Part shown: one piece after another, positions 40,382 to 49,505 of the stretch | Layout of the letters: each line of letters starts with the position of its first letter | Numbering within the stretch: the stretch's first letter is position 1 | Source of the DNA: CAJCIW01 sp963833965 | GTDB lineage: Bacteria; Chlamydiota; Chlamydiia; Chlamydiales; Rhabdochlamydiaceae | Assembly: GCA_963833965.1 (NCBI GenBank) | Contig: CAWHZZ010000002.1 | Location: 310,001-374,000 of the forward strand | DNA length: 64,000 bases | Direction: 5' to 3' | Position numbers and translations under genes: made by a program | Notes under the pieces: model-generated | Seen by the model: the letters and a program-made list of their open reading frames with translations, nothing else | Databases searched by the model: none | What the model was told of the DNA's origin: nothing

Positions 40382-41518
40382 TTATTCCGAACCGCTCTGC
40401 AATTCCAGTTTGATGGAGATCAGCTTAAAGAGATCTTGGGCGGTGAGAATACCTACGAGTTGCTTGCCTTTGACGACGAGGAGGATGGGCATTTCTGACC
40501 GGTTCATGATGTCAAGGGCTTCTAGGGCGCTGGTTTCAGGGGAAACCGTTTTGCATTGGGATGAGGCGACCATCGCTTTTTTGACAGTAACCTTCGCCCA
40601 ATTCTCCGAAGGGATCGATTTGATTTCCCTCAAGCTGATGTAACCGATCAGCGTTCCGTCTTCTGTGACGGGATAGAGGTGATGATAAGAATGGTAAACG
40701 TATTTTTCGACGAATTCCTCAATAGATATATCTGGAGACACACTGATGGGCTTCTTCGTCATGAACTTTTGGACTTTTTCGCCATGCAATTCGTGCGTGA
40801 TGATATGCTGCGATCGCGACATGGCGGCTGCGCGCTGCAAAAATAGACCTAAGATCACGAACCACACACCGGCGATGATATTTCCCGTGATGAGGGCAAA
40901 AATTCCAAAGAAGATCAAGAGCATGCCGAAACCCGCTCCCACTCTGGAAGCGATTTTTGTTGCCCACTCGGAGTCTTTCTTGCTCCACCACAAAATGGAG
41001 CGGAAAATCCGTCCTCCATCAAGTGGAAAGGCGGGGATCAGATTGAAAATGGCGAGAACAAGATTAATGATAGCAAGGTACTTTGTCACGCCTGTCACAG
41101 TGATCGGCCAATGCGAGTGAAGGCCCGAAAGGGTCAATAGGTACAGGCCTCCTGCAAGAATCACGCTGACGATGGGGCCTGCAATCGCTATCAAAAATTC
41201 GATCTTGGGTGTTTGCGGCTCTTTTTTGATTTCAGCGACGCCGCCGAAAATGAAAAGAGTGATTTGCGCAATGGGGAGTTTAAAATGTTTGGCCACCATC
41301 GCATGGCCCAGTTCGTGCAAGATCACACACACGAACAGCCCAAGCATGCCTGCAATTCCCATTGTCCAATAGGCGCTTAACGAAAGATTCGGATAATAGA
41401 AGGGGAAATAGCCCGCCGCCAGCGACCAGGCGAGCAGGATTGCAATGACAAACCAGCTAAAGTCAATGCCGATCTTTATCCCAGCGATGGTGAGAAAGTT
41501 GAATCGTCTTCCAAACAT
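40382..41518 (-). CDS. Site-2 protease family (M50) membrane protease with CBS pair
   Basis: The 378-residue product is a rhomboid-unrelated intramembrane metalloprotease of the S2P group III type. The N-terminal half has about six membrane segments with the zinc-binding ILHELGHAM at about residue 68 and LIPAFPLDGGRIFR with the third ligand at about residue 165. The C-terminal part (about 245-370) is a CBS domain pair, KPISVSPDISIEEF and TVSPETSALEALDIMN, which in other proteins senses adenine nucleotides. Substrates are unknown. It is a single gene in an accessory region between the ancestral T3SS and ychF blocks. Confidence 0.92.
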   Translation of the reverse strand: MFGRRFNFLTIAGIKIGIDFSWFVIAILLAWSLAAGYFPFYYPNLSLSAYWTMGIAGMLGLFVCVILHELGHAMVAKHFKLPIAQITLFIFGGVAEIKKEPQTPKIEFLIAIAGPIVSVILAGGLYLLTLSGLHSHWPITVTGVTKYLAIINLVLAIFNLIPAFPLDGGRIFRSILWWSKKDSEWATKIASRVGAGFGMLLIFFGIFALITGNIIAGVWFVILGLFLQRAAAMSRSQHIITHELHGEKVQKFMTKKPISVSPDISIEEFVEKYVYHSYHHLYPVTEDGTLIGYISLREIKSIPSENWAKVTVKKAMVASSQCKTVSPETSALEALDIMNRSEMPILLVVKGKQLVGILTAQDLFKLISIKLELQSGSE

Positions 41519-41642
41519 ATTTTCTCTGTAACAGATTGGTGGGAAGACTTACAGAAAAATTTTCGATAGTTCGTTGAATTTCGTCTTGATTCTGTACCAT
41601 TAAAATGATACTATGCCCTTGATAGATAAAGGCGAGAATGGC

Positions 41643-42032
41643 ATGAAGCAATACATTGCATATGTGGGAGCAGAATTCACCATTGAATGGTATTACGATG
41701 TAAAAGGGCAATCACAGGCTTTGGAATATTTTAGCAAGCAACCTAAGGATAAGCAGCGCAAAATTCTTAATCTTTTTCGATTGATGGGTGAGCAGGGAAA
41801 GATATTTGATCAAACCAAATTTCGTAATGAAGGCGAAAAAATTTACGCATTTAAACCTCAACCAGACCGGTATTTATGCTTTTTCTTCACAGGAAAGAAA
41901 ATTGTTATTACGAATGCTTTCCTAAAAAAATCGCAAAAGCTTCCATTAAATGAAAAGGAACAGGCGCTTAAGGCTCATGTTAGCTTTGAAGAAAGAATAA
42001 AAAGAGGGATTTACTATGAAGAAAAAAACTAA
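41643..42032 (+). CDS. HigB/RelE-type toxin
   Basis: The product has 129 residues from the ATG at 41643; the frame opens at 41613. It matches the phage Gp49/HigB type of RelE-superfamily toxin: ALEYFSKQPKDKQRKILNLFRLM, then KFRNEGEKIYAFKPQPDRYLCFF and IVITNAFLKKSQKLPLNEK, where basic residues in such toxins cut ribosome-bound mRNA. The toxin comes before the antitoxin, the usual order for higBA, and the genes overlap by 17 bases. The pair is on the plus strand between two minus-strand genes, which fits a recent insertion. Confidence 0.85.
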   Translation: MKQYIAYVGAEFTIEWYYDVKGQSQALEYFSKQPKDKQRKILNLFRLMGEQGKIFDQTKFRNEGEKIYAFKPQPDRYLCFFFTGKKIVITNAFLKKSQKLPLNEKEQALKAHVSFEERIKRGIYYEEKN

Positions 42033-42324
42033 AACTACTTATGAAAAATTCATTGAGAATAAACATCAAAAAAAAATCCTCGACCGAGAATACCGAGAGC
42101 TTTTGATCTCAGAATTGTTACTCGCTGCCATGGAAGAAGATCATATCTCTGTTAGAAAACTAGCTGCAGAAGCTGAAGTATCGCCTACAATTATTCAGAG
42201 TTTAAAATCGGGAAAAAAAACGAATATCACCATCGAAACACTCTCAAGAATTCTCGATGTAGTAGGCTATCAAATTATATTAGCACCGAAAAGTGGTGCG
42301 GGTCCACGTCTTAAAATGGCATAA
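42016..42324 (+). CDS. XRE-family antitoxin of the HigBA-like pair
   Basis: The 102-residue product has a Lys-rich start and an XRE-type helix-turn-helix, ISVRKLAAEAEVSPTIIQSL and TNITIETLSRILDVVGYQI. Such antitoxins neutralise the toxin and repress their own promoter. The gene overlaps the toxin gene by 17 bases and ends 10 bases before the convergent stop of the methyltransferase gene. A basic tail (KSGAGPRLKMA) follows the DNA-binding domain. Confidence 0.87.
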   Translation: MKKKTKTTYEKFIENKHQKKILDREYRELLISELLLAAMEEDHISVRKLAAEAEVSPTIIQSLKSGKKTNITIETLSRILDVVGYQIILAPKSGAGPRLKMA

Positions 42325-42333
42325 TCGCAACAA

Positions 42334-43458
42334 CTACGATGTCTTTAATTGGTAAAGAGCGACGTTCAGCCCGCCATGCTTCAGCGGCCATTCGGACATC
42401 ACTTTGCAGCCTGTCGCTTTGACCAAGTGAAAAGAAGAGGTCAGCAAATGGGCCCATGGGGTTGCTGGGCACTTGGCCTTTAAGAATTGGCCAAAATCTT
42501 GGTAGAGTTGCGTGAATGCCTCCATCCGTTTTCCAAAAGGAGGGTCGGTGACGACAAGCGTTGGAGAGCGGGGAGGGGACAATTTTGCAATAGGACTGTT
42601 TAAAAGAAGGACTTCTTTTTCAAAGCCGGTCTTCGCTAAATGCTCGCGGCACAGACGTACGGCAGCGAGATCGTTGTCAGCGCCGATGATGATTTGAGAA
42701 TGGACGGGCCGCCTTTTTTGGTTCCAAGTGTTTTTGAAGGCTTCCCAATCGGCTGCATTAAAACCTGGCAGATGGAAAAATCCCCATTTCTTGCGGAAAT
42801 ATCCCGCTGGTGTTTGCGTGGCAATTGAGGCCGCTTCGATGAGAAATGTGCCCGAGCCGCAAAAAGGATCGCAGAGAATTTCTCGCTCGGAGTAGCCTGC
42901 CCGCATCAAGATGGCCGCGGCGAGGGTTTCCGGGACGCCGGCCTCGACATTGCCCTCTTTCCAGCCTCTTTTATAGAGAGGGGCTCCGGAAGTGTCTAGG
43001 CTGAGGATCGCCTTCGACTTTTGGATGAAGAGATTGAGTTGGATGTCGGGATTTTTAATGTCGACAGAGGGCCTTGTGTCTTTTTTTTCGCGGATGACAT
43101 CGCAAATCGCATCTTTGACTCTCTGGGCGCCGAATAAAGAATGGCGGATCAGCGGATGATTGATGTTGGCGTCGATGGCAAAGGTCTTGGTTTCATCGAG
43201 ATAATCGAGCCAAGGTATTTTTCTCGCTTCCTGATAAAGCGTTTCGGGGTTGGGGCAGTGAAATTGCGCCAGCGGAAGAAGCGCGCGCGTCGCGAGACGG
43301 CTGAGGTAGTTGATTTTATAGATGTTCTCTAATGTGTTTGGGGCATAAACGCCGCGGAAGCCAGGCTTCACATCGGCAATGCCAAGGCCTTTGAGCTCTT
43401 CGGTGAGAAGAGGTTCTAGATGCGGTGCGCAGCTGATAAATAAGTGTGGATATGTCAT
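42334..43458 (-). CDS. THUMP-domain rRNA/tRNA methyltransferase (RlmL-like)
   Basis: The product has 374 residues from the ATG at 43458; the frame is open further, but that part reads through the ychF end. The N-terminal THUMP region (about 1-160) starts YPHLFISCAPHLEPLLTEEL. The C-terminal SAM-dependent domain has CDPFCGSGTFLIEAA and the catalytic TDPPFGKR, the NPPF-like tetrapeptide of N2-guanine or N6-adenine methyltransferases. This build fits RlmL, which makes m2G in 23S rRNA, or the related tRNA enzymes; they cannot be separated by eye. It is seven bases after ychF on the same strand. Confidence 0.85.
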   Translation of the reverse strand: MTYPHLFISCAPHLEPLLTEELKGLGIADVKPGFRGVYAPNTLENIYKINYLSRLATRALLPLAQFHCPNPETLYQEARKIPWLDYLDETKTFAIDANINHPLIRHSLFGAQRVKDAICDVIREKKDTRPSVDIKNPDIQLNLFIQKSKAILSLDTSGAPLYKRGWKEGNVEAGVPETLAAAILMRAGYSEREILCDPFCGSGTFLIEAASIATQTPAGYFRKKWGFFHLPGFNAADWEAFKNTWNQKRRPVHSQIIIGADNDLAAVRLCREHLAKTGFEKEVLLLNSPIAKLSPPRSPTLVVTDPPFGKRMEAFTQLYQDFGQFLKAKCPATPWAHLLTSSFHLVKATGCKVMSEWPLKHGGLNVALYQLKTS

Positions 43459-43465
43459 ATTCGTA

Positions 43466-44560
43466 TTAGCTGTGCAAGAATTCAATGACGTCGCCATCTT
43501 GGACAATGTAATCTTTGCCTTCCGCGCGCAGTTTTCCAGCGTCGCGGGCTCCTGCCTTACCATGGCAAGCCACGATGTCGCCGTAAGAAATGACCTCGGC
43601 GCGGATGAATCCCCTCTGAATGTCGGTGTGGATTTTGCCGGCGGCTTCGGGAGCTTTAGTCCCGCGGCGAATGGTCCAAGCGCGCGTTTCGATCTCTCCG
43701 GTGGTGAGGTAGGAAATGAGGCCGAGAATCTCGTAGGCCGCTTTGATCAAACGGTTCAACCCCGTCTCATCGAGACCCAGTGATTTTAAGAATTCAAGCG
43801 CTTCCGTATCGCTAAACTGCGCGACTTCTTCTTCCAATCTAGCGCATATCGGAATGACGCGATTGCCCTCTTTAGCGGCATATTCGCGCACTTTTTGTAC
43901 GTATTCATTTTCCATGGAGGGAAGCGAAGCTTCAGAAACATTGCAAGCGTAGAGCACTTTTTTGTCGGTCAAGAAAGGATAATCGAGGATAAATTCCTTT
44001 TCCTCATCCGTTAAGGCTAGGGTGCGCAGAGGTTTATTTTGGTTGAGGTGGGCGACCGCTTTGCGCAGTGTTTCTACGATGGGGACGAGCTCTTTTTTTC
44101 CTTTCATTTGCTTTTCGAGGCGCCCGACGATGTTCTCTGCCATCTGCAAATCCGACAAGACAAGTTCTAAGTTGATCACTTCGATATCGGCAAGCGGGTC
44201 GACTTTTCCCGCCACGTGGATCACATCGTCGTTTTCAAAACAGCGCACGACATGCACAATCGCATCTGTCTCGCGGATGTTGGCCAAGAACTGGTTGCCG
44301 AGACCCTCGCCCTCGGAAGCGCCTTTGACAAGGCCGGCGATATCGACAAATGTGATCGTCGCAGGCACGAGCTTTTGGCTTTTGGAGAGCTTTGAAAGCA
44401 CCGGCAGGCGTGAATCGGGGACGTCGACAATGCCGACGTTGGGGTCGATGGTGCAAAAAGGGTAATTGGCAGCCTGAGCTGCTTTTTTCGTCAGCGCATT
44501 GAAAAGGGTCGATTTTCCCACATTGGGAAGCCCGACAATACCGCAAGAGAGTCCCGCCAT
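43466..44560 (-). CDS. ychF: Ribosome-binding ATPase YchF (Obg family)
   Basis: The 364-residue product has the P-loop GLPNVGKSTLFNALT, DIAGLVKGASEGEGLGNQFL as switch region, and the C-terminal TGS-like domain ending AGKLRAEGKDYIVQDGDVIEF. YchF prefers ATP over GTP and binds the large ribosomal subunit. The specificity block reads ACNVSE, in place of NKxD. In Chlamydia ychF follows sctU directly and precedes ribF; here both neighbours are displaced by accessory genes. Confidence 0.96.
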   Translation of the reverse strand: MAGLSCGIVGLPNVGKSTLFNALTKKAAQAANYPFCTIDPNVGIVDVPDSRLPVLSKLSKSQKLVPATITFVDIAGLVKGASEGEGLGNQFLANIRETDAIVHVVRCFENDDVIHVAGKVDPLADIEVINLELVLSDLQMAENIVGRLEKQMKGKKELVPIVETLRKAVAHLNQNKPLRTLALTDEEKEFILDYPFLTDKKVLYACNVSEASLPSMENEYVQKVREYAAKEGNRVIPICARLEEEVAQFSDTEALEFLKSLGLDETGLNRLIKAAYEILGLISYLTTGEIETRAWTIRRGTKAPEAAGKIHTDIQRGFIRAEVISYGDIVACHGKAGARDAGKLRAEGKDYIVQDGDVIEFLHS

Positions 44561-44891
44561 AATTTTTTTACTTTATTTTGTCAATTTGCCAAAAAGAATA
44601 GGCGACAAAGGCTCTCTTGGCAAGCGTATTCCGCCTATCAGTCAGGTTCGACCGATAATCTTCTTTCCGCTCACGTCGTGAAAATTCGATGATCGATATT
44701 TAACGATAATCCGTTTATCATTAATTCTAAACAACTTAGGTCGTTAAAACTCGTGGAAATTCTCCTATTATCGTTACCCATTGATTACCAATAACTTCTG
44801 GTTGCCAAGACGAAATTTTTTAAAAAAATGATATAATATAATTAATTGATTTAGGCTTTATTAATATAATTAATTATTTGGGTTTTATTTT
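44561..44891. other. AT-rich gap between ychF and the PP2C gene
   Basis: These 331 bases hold the ychF leader on one side. Toward the other end they become very AT-rich, with a direct repeat TAATATAATTAATT plus similar flanks at about 44834-44861 and 44861-44888. I see no gene. Promoters for the two divergent genes are expected here. Confidence 0.5.
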
Positions 44892-45700
44892 ATGAGTATT
44901 GGTCTTTATTCCTCGTTTGCGCATTTGCCTCTACCCACAGCTCCCTCTCCCTCGTATCCTCATGTCGAGGGCAGATCAGATTTTTTGGAGAGCATCTGAA
45001 AATTGGCGAAACAAATTACCCCATTCAGTTGTTTGGCGTTTTCGATGGTCATAGCGGTGACTACGTCTCTACCTTTGTTCGCGATAAGCTGCTTACGCAG
45101 CTCAGTAAAGCTTTATGCAAATTCAATCCAAAGCAATTGACCACCGAAGGGATTTTTTACGCCTTGAAAAGCACGTTTGCGCATTTGCACAAAGATTTGG
45201 AAAACGATCATGCAGCAAGGAAGCAAGGAACAACCGCCACAATTGCCATGATTTTAGATGACAAGCTCTGGACGGCGAATGTTGGAGATTCTCGAACCGT
45301 ATTGGACAATGCCGGCACCCCCATTCAGCTTACAGAAGATGCAAGACCGAGCGACCCGCGCTATGAAAAAAACATTAAGAATCGCGGCGGAATAGTGCTA
45401 GATGAGAGGATCGGAGGAATACTTGCTCCTGGAAGAGCGATTGGTGACTATGACGTAGGCCCGGGCATTAATCCTCTGCCAAAGATCACAGTCAAATCTC
45501 TTTCCGAAATTGAGACTGGTAGCCATTTAATTTTAGGCTCCGACGGTATTTTTGATATGCTCACGACCAGGGATGTTGTTTCCTATACTCATGATAATCG
45601 TTCCTTAGATACAACAGCTTTAGCGCAAGGCATCTGCGCTTCTGCTTATAACCACGGTTCCCAAGACAATCTTTCCGTTCTTGTCGTGAAAATTAAGTGA
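44892..45700 (+). pseudogene. PP2C-type protein phosphatase with frameshifted N-terminus
   Basis: The main frame (from a TTG at 45029) encodes 223 residues of a PP2C phosphatase: LFGVFDGHSGDYV with the metal-binding Asp, GTTATIAMIL, WTANVGDSRTVL and LILGSDGIFDMLT with further metal-binding Asp residues, and NHGSQDNLSVLVV. The N-terminal strand with the (R)xxxED motif is missing in that frame, but appears in another frame from an ATG at 44892: 35 codons ending VEGRSDFLESI and a TGA at 44997. One base is missing or two are extra near 44981-44999, where a run of six T is also present. It may be a pseudogene, a sequencing error, or a phase-variable or recoded gene. Confidence 0.7.
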
Positions 45701-45727
45701 TCAGAAATTGACGGTTCACTTTTCACA

Positions 45728-46999
45728 TCAGGCGCGGGAGTATTCACGGTCGGGGTGGTGGAACAAAATCACCGCAATCACCGCCACAATGGAGAAGCCG
45801 GCGAGCAGCAAAAATGCCCCCTGATAATTTCCCGTCAAATCGATGAGCCAGCCTGTCATCAAAGGAGCGACGATGCCAGCCAATGAGAGGCAGCTTGATG
45901 TGATCCCTTGGGAAGATCCCGCGCGCTCTTTAGCGACATCGATGTTGATGCTAAAGAAAGCAGGCTGAGGCATGAAGCCAAATCCAAGCCCTAAACTCAA
46001 GAAAAGCAAAGAAAGCCCGAGCGTATCGGTGAAGCCGAGCAGAACGAAGAAAATCGCTGCGAGAAGCTGGCTGCTCCAGATCAGATGGGAGCGGGAGAGG
46101 CGGCCGCTGCCGGTTTTCTGATAAAGGCGATCGGAAATAATTCCCCCTGCTTTTAAGAAGAGGGCAGCGCAGAGCCAGGGAATCGTCAAATACCAACCCA
46201 CACTTTTAAGATTGAGGCCGTGCTGAGATAGAAAGTAGCCTGGAAGCCAGAGTGTCGCAAAGAAGAGCATGTAACCAAAAGCAAAATAGGCGATGTTGTT
46301 GGCGACAAGGGCAGGATGGGTAAGAATAAATCGCCAATCAATTGTAGATTTTCCCGTTTCCAGTTTTTCAGAGCGGGAACTCGCGATCAATTTCTGCTCC
46401 GCTTCGCTCACATAGGAGGAATCTTCGGGACGGTCTCTGAATAGCCAATACCAGACAAGTCCCCAAACAACACCCAGCGCGCAGATAGAAAAGAACATTG
46501 TTCTCCAGCCAAAGTCAGCGACGAGATAGGTTGAAATTGGCGCGCCGACGACGGCCGACAGAGGAATGGCGACAAGTCCTAAAGAGAGAGCTCGCGCTCG
46601 CTCTGCGGCGGGGAGCCAATAACTCACAGTCCGCGTCATCGCGGGAAAATGAGGACCTTCAGTCACTCCAAGCAGGAAGCGCAGGAATATGAAACCCCAG
46701 AAGCCGCCGGCAAAACCGAGAAGGCCTACGCACAGTGACCAGGCGATCGCCGCCAGGGGCCAAACGATGCGAGCGCCCCATAAGTCGACAAGCCATCCTC
46801 CGAACGCTGTCAAGAGCACATACCCTACCCCGAAAGCAGAAAGAATCATTCCGAATTGAGTGTCTGTGAAGTGAAATTCTCGCTTCAAAGGATCGATCAC
46901 AAAGGAAATCGCCGAGCGGTCGATAAAATTGACTAATGTGATAAAAAAGACGAGGCTGGCGATGACCCAACGGTAGTGTGTGATGCGAGTTTTCTGCAT
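45728..46999 (-). CDS. MFS transporter, anion:cation symporter-like
   Basis: The product has 423 residues and twelve predicted membrane segments. The first half contains FIDRSAISFVIDPLKREF and DLWGARIVWPLAAIAWSL, with GVTEGPHFPAMTRTVSYWLP, a pattern typical of the anion:cation symporter group (sugar acids, organophosphate anions, nicotinate and similar). The exact substrate is unknown. The ATG at 46999 is chosen because GGGA precedes it; the frame is open 29 codons further. It lies in an accessory block between ychF and ribF. Confidence 0.87.
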   Translation of the reverse strand: MQKTRITHYRWVIASLVFFITLVNFIDRSAISFVIDPLKREFHFTDTQFGMILSAFGVGYVLLTAFGGWLVDLWGARIVWPLAAIAWSLCVGLLGFAGGFWGFIFLRFLLGVTEGPHFPAMTRTVSYWLPAAERARALSLGLVAIPLSAVVGAPISTYLVADFGWRTMFFSICALGVVWGLVWYWLFRDRPEDSSYVSEAEQKLIASSRSEKLETGKSTIDWRFILTHPALVANNIAYFAFGYMLFFATLWLPGYFLSQHGLNLKSVGWYLTIPWLCAALFLKAGGIISDRLYQKTGSGRLSRSHLIWSSQLLAAIFFVLLGFTDTLGLSLLFLSLGLGFGFMPQPAFFSINIDVAKERAGSSQGITSSCLSLAGIVAPLMTGWLIDLTGNYQGAFLLLAGFSIVAVIAVILFHHPDREYSRA

Positions 47000-47139
47000 G
47001 TTATCCCTATTAATTTTTGGAGGGAACTGGATGATTTCAGAACCTTTTGCAACCACGCGATTAATCCTCCCTTTAAAGAGTTTCATTCAGCACAATGTTG
47101 AATAAGTACATAAGCTAAAGCTTACCTAGCCCAGGTTTT

Positions 47140-47460
47140 TTGGGAAAGCGGAATTCAATAGGATTTTTTATATTTTTTTCTGTTCCACTGGAAAAAATTT
47201 CCCCAAAAATATCGTTGCATTATAATGAGTCAAGGCTCAATGAAATCTCGCTCAATAGGAGTGGTATAGAAATTGGGAAAGACGTTCATTTAGTGAAAAA
47301 AGGGGAGGTGATCTTTGTTGCTCCAGGGGTAGAAAGAGCAATCAGGAATAAAGGAAAAAATGACTTGGTTTATTTATCGATCACAGATCCCGATTGGGGA
47401 GGCAGAGAAGCAGATTTAACGGACTGGAAGTTGGCGTGGCATATTCTGCCAATTTTGTAG
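47140..47460 (+). pseudogene. Cupin-domain remnant
   Basis: The frame encodes a fragment like the second half of a small cupin: IEIGKDVHLVKKGEVIFVAPGVERAIRNKGKNDLVYLSITDPDW. The upstream part (VPLEKISPKISLHYNES) has the spacing of the first cupin strand, but the metal-binding His cluster and the intervening strands are lacking. It starts only at a TTG without a ribosome-binding site. The 3' end overlaps the convergent metallopeptidase gene by 45 bases. It is probably a decayed gene; a short functional cupin cannot be excluded. Confidence 0.5.
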
Positions 47461-48342
47461 ATATGCGAATCGCACTGAGTGTAGGGGATGATCCTTGTCA
47501 AAGAGAAAATCTCCTTTGTCGTTATAATCGGTTGCATTTTTCAAAATTTTTAATTTTAGAAGGACCTGATTAGCTTTGAGGAGTACACTGAAGAGATGCA
47601 AGCCACCTTCAGCAGTTCCCAAAGCTTCTGCAGCATCTAAATCGGCGTACTTTTCACAAACTTTGCTATCCTTTTTTAAATATGCACGAATTCTATCATT
47701 TTGTTCCGGATCAGATTTATCTGTTAGGATATGTCTCAATATCAAACTTGCTTGATCGGCGACAGGATAGAGAAAAGGGATTAACACTGAAATAACCTTG
47801 CACCAAATGGTTCTAATGGTTTCTACTATGGATGGGATCTTTTTCAATTCGTAATGCTTAATATGGGATAGTTCGTGCGCTAAAGTAAACTCTTTTGCTT
47901 GATCAAACTTCCTTTGATCTTCGAGAGCAAAAAGAAATGTGAGAAGATCTGCTGGATCGATTTCAACGCGGCCCAGCCGCTTTGTTCCTGCAAACATTGT
48001 CCTAAGGTGGTTATCAACTCCAACTAAAAAACCAGGCGTTTTAAGGCGAGGATCATTCTCTGAGGTTATGCCACGCCATTCGACAGGGATATCCTCATAT
48101 TTAAGAATAAATAAAGGCGATATCTGAAAGTGATAATCAAAGAACAAATTCCTTACTTCGGCCTCAATATTAAACCTATAATCAAATTCAATGTCCAGGT
48201 CCTCGGGATCAATGCCCATCTTTGCTGCTAAATTTCTAATTTCTTCAATAAGCTCTATTGCTCGATCATCTGCATTAAAAGAAGAACTGGGGTTAACACC
48301 AGTTTGAACAGTTGCTGCGGAGGGGGTTATAGTTGAAGCCAT
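47416..48342 (-). CDS. HExxH metallopeptidase without signal peptide, candidate effector
   Basis: The 308-residue product has a Ser/Thr-rich N-terminus (MASTITPSAATVQTGVN) and no signal peptide. The zinc-binding motif TLAHELSHIKHYE is at about residue 155 and the downstream VCEKYADLDAAEAL supplies a plausible third ligand Glu, as in M48-like gluzincins. A hydrophobic stretch (VISVLIPFLYPVADQ) follows the active site. Unlike HtpX it lacks the N-terminal membrane pair. Such an unexported zinc protease with a disordered start is what a type III effector protease would look like, but this is inference. The AT-rich leader contains TATAAT at 48372-48377 and AAGG before the ATG. Confidence 0.75.
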   Translation of the reverse strand: MASTITPSAATVQTGVNPSSSFNADDRAIELIEEIRNLAAKMGIDPEDLDIEFDYRFNIEAEVRNLFFDYHFQISPLFILKYEDIPVEWRGITSENDPRLKTPGFLVGVDNHLRTMFAGTKRLGRVEIDPADLLTFLFALEDQRKFDQAKEFTLAHELSHIKHYELKKIPSIVETIRTIWCKVISVLIPFLYPVADQASLILRHILTDKSDPEQNDRIRAYLKKDSKVCEKYADLDAAEALGTAEGGLHLFSVLLKANQVLLKLKILKNATDYNDKGDFLFDKDHPLHSVRFAYLQNWQNMPRQLPVR

Positions 48343-48523
48343 GCATTAAGCCTTAATTATCTTTTAATAAAATTATACATTATTTTGTAAAAATAGAATA
48401 CTTATTTTTTATTATTTGCATTTTATGCAATGCTTTAAATGGCAATTATTTGCGTTTATGTTATTAGTTGTTTGGGTCGTTTTATTAAACAACTTGAAGT
48501 TAGTGAGTTAAATAAAGAAGAGC

Positions 48524-49294
48524 TTAAAAGACCAGTTCAATGTCTTCATTATGCAAAGAGGCGGCCTCATGGAAAAGATCAAAGCTGATCTTTTGCTGCT
48601 GGGGCATCACATAGGCCCTCGCCAAATGGGCGCCGTAGGGTGTTTTTACACGGACAGGATAAATGCCCTCGGAGGGCAAGCAGATGCCCTCCAGGATAAG
48701 ATGGTAAAATTCATTGTTTTGGCAGCGGCCCATGAGGGAGTAGCGCCTGCCGAGGCATTCTTGCACTTCGTGGAAGGCCGCCTTCCCAATCAGGGAGCGC
48801 ACTTTACCGGAGGATATTGGGGCATCGCCGAGCATTGTTTTGGGCAGGTAGTCCACGTTGAATTGGAGTTTTTCGGCGAGTTTTCGAACGGCGGTTTCGT
48901 CGCCTTCTTTGTTTCTGCCAAATGTTGCCCCTACTCCTAGGGCGAGGTGGGAGAATTTGAGCTGTTTTTTTAGATATCCTAAAAAATCGGAAAAGGGGGT
49001 GCTTGCGAATTCGGCGGTGAAAGGGATGAGGATGACGACATCGGCGCCGTATTCGAAAAGGAGCTTTGCCTTTTGGAGAGGAGGGCAAATGAAGGGGGTG
49101 GGGCGATCGGGGGTGAAGAGGTGAGATGGGTGGGTGGAAAAAGTAAAGACGACTAGCGGGCTGCTTGGCAGCGCTGATTTTAAATGCTTGAGGAGGGCTT
49201 GATGGCCGAGATGCACTCCATCGAAGCTGCCGAGGGAAAGTCCGCAGGTTTCAGTGAAGGATGGGATGTCACGCAGGTCGGTGATGAGCAGCAT
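48524..49294 (-). CDS. ribF: FAD synthetase/riboflavin kinase-like protein with reduced C-terminal domain
   Basis: The 256-residue product has the FAD synthetase (FMN adenylyltransferase) domain: GLSLGSFDGVHLGHQALLKH, the middle GVGATFGRNKEGD, and PISSGKVRSLI. Standard RibF continues with a riboflavin kinase domain of about 120 residues, with GRTLGFPTAN. Here only about 80 residues follow, and the GxxxGFPTAN motif is not visible (RRYSLMGRCQNNEFYHLILE). So the kinase activity is doubtful. The gene order with truB, rbfA, infB, nusA and rpsA is conserved in Chlamydia. Two long inverted repeats lie between truB and this gene. Confidence 0.88.
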   Translation of the reverse strand: MLLITDLRDIPSFTETCGLSLGSFDGVHLGHQALLKHLKSALPSSPLVVFTFSTHPSHLFTPDRPTPFICPPLQKAKLLFEYGADVVILIPFTAEFASTPFSDFLGYLKKQLKFSHLALGVGATFGRNKEGDETAVRKLAEKLQFNVDYLPKTMLGDAPISSGKVRSLIGKAAFHEVQECLGRRYSLMGRCQNNEFYHLILEGICLPSEGIYPVRVKTPYGAHLARAYVMPQQQKISFDLFHEAASLHNEDIELVF

Positions 49295-49321
49295 TTTAAC
49301 CTGAGTTTTGGGTTTCTTTCA

Positions 49322-49485
49322 TATACCAGACTCGGCCATAAACTTGGATTTTCTGCTCCCGCCTTTTTCCGTCTGACTGCGCGTTCGCTCTCGCCAGCTG
49401 GCAGGAAGATGGCTTCGAGCTCCACGCTTTGTCATACGAAAAAATTCGGGGCATAAAATCCAAGTTTATGGCCGAGTCTGGTATA
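49322..49485. repeat. Long inverted repeat E1 in the ribF leader
   Basis: Perfect 31-base arms at 49322-49352 and 49455-49485 begin TATACCAGACTCGGCCATAA and enclose 102 bases. The centre has TGACTGCGCGTTCGCTCTCG and CCACGCTTTG, partly similar to the cores at 10572-10672 and 63881-63984. The left arm starts about 28 bases upstream of the ribF start codon, so it is in its leader. Confidence 0.88.
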
Positions 49486-49505
49486 ACATCTTGCCGTATC
49501 TTTCG

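Noticed and set aside
44979..44987. Programmed -1 frameshift in the PP2C gene as a firm call
   Set aside because: A slip at this site would skip the Glu of the metal motif, and a simple one-base deletion slightly downstream explains the data as well.
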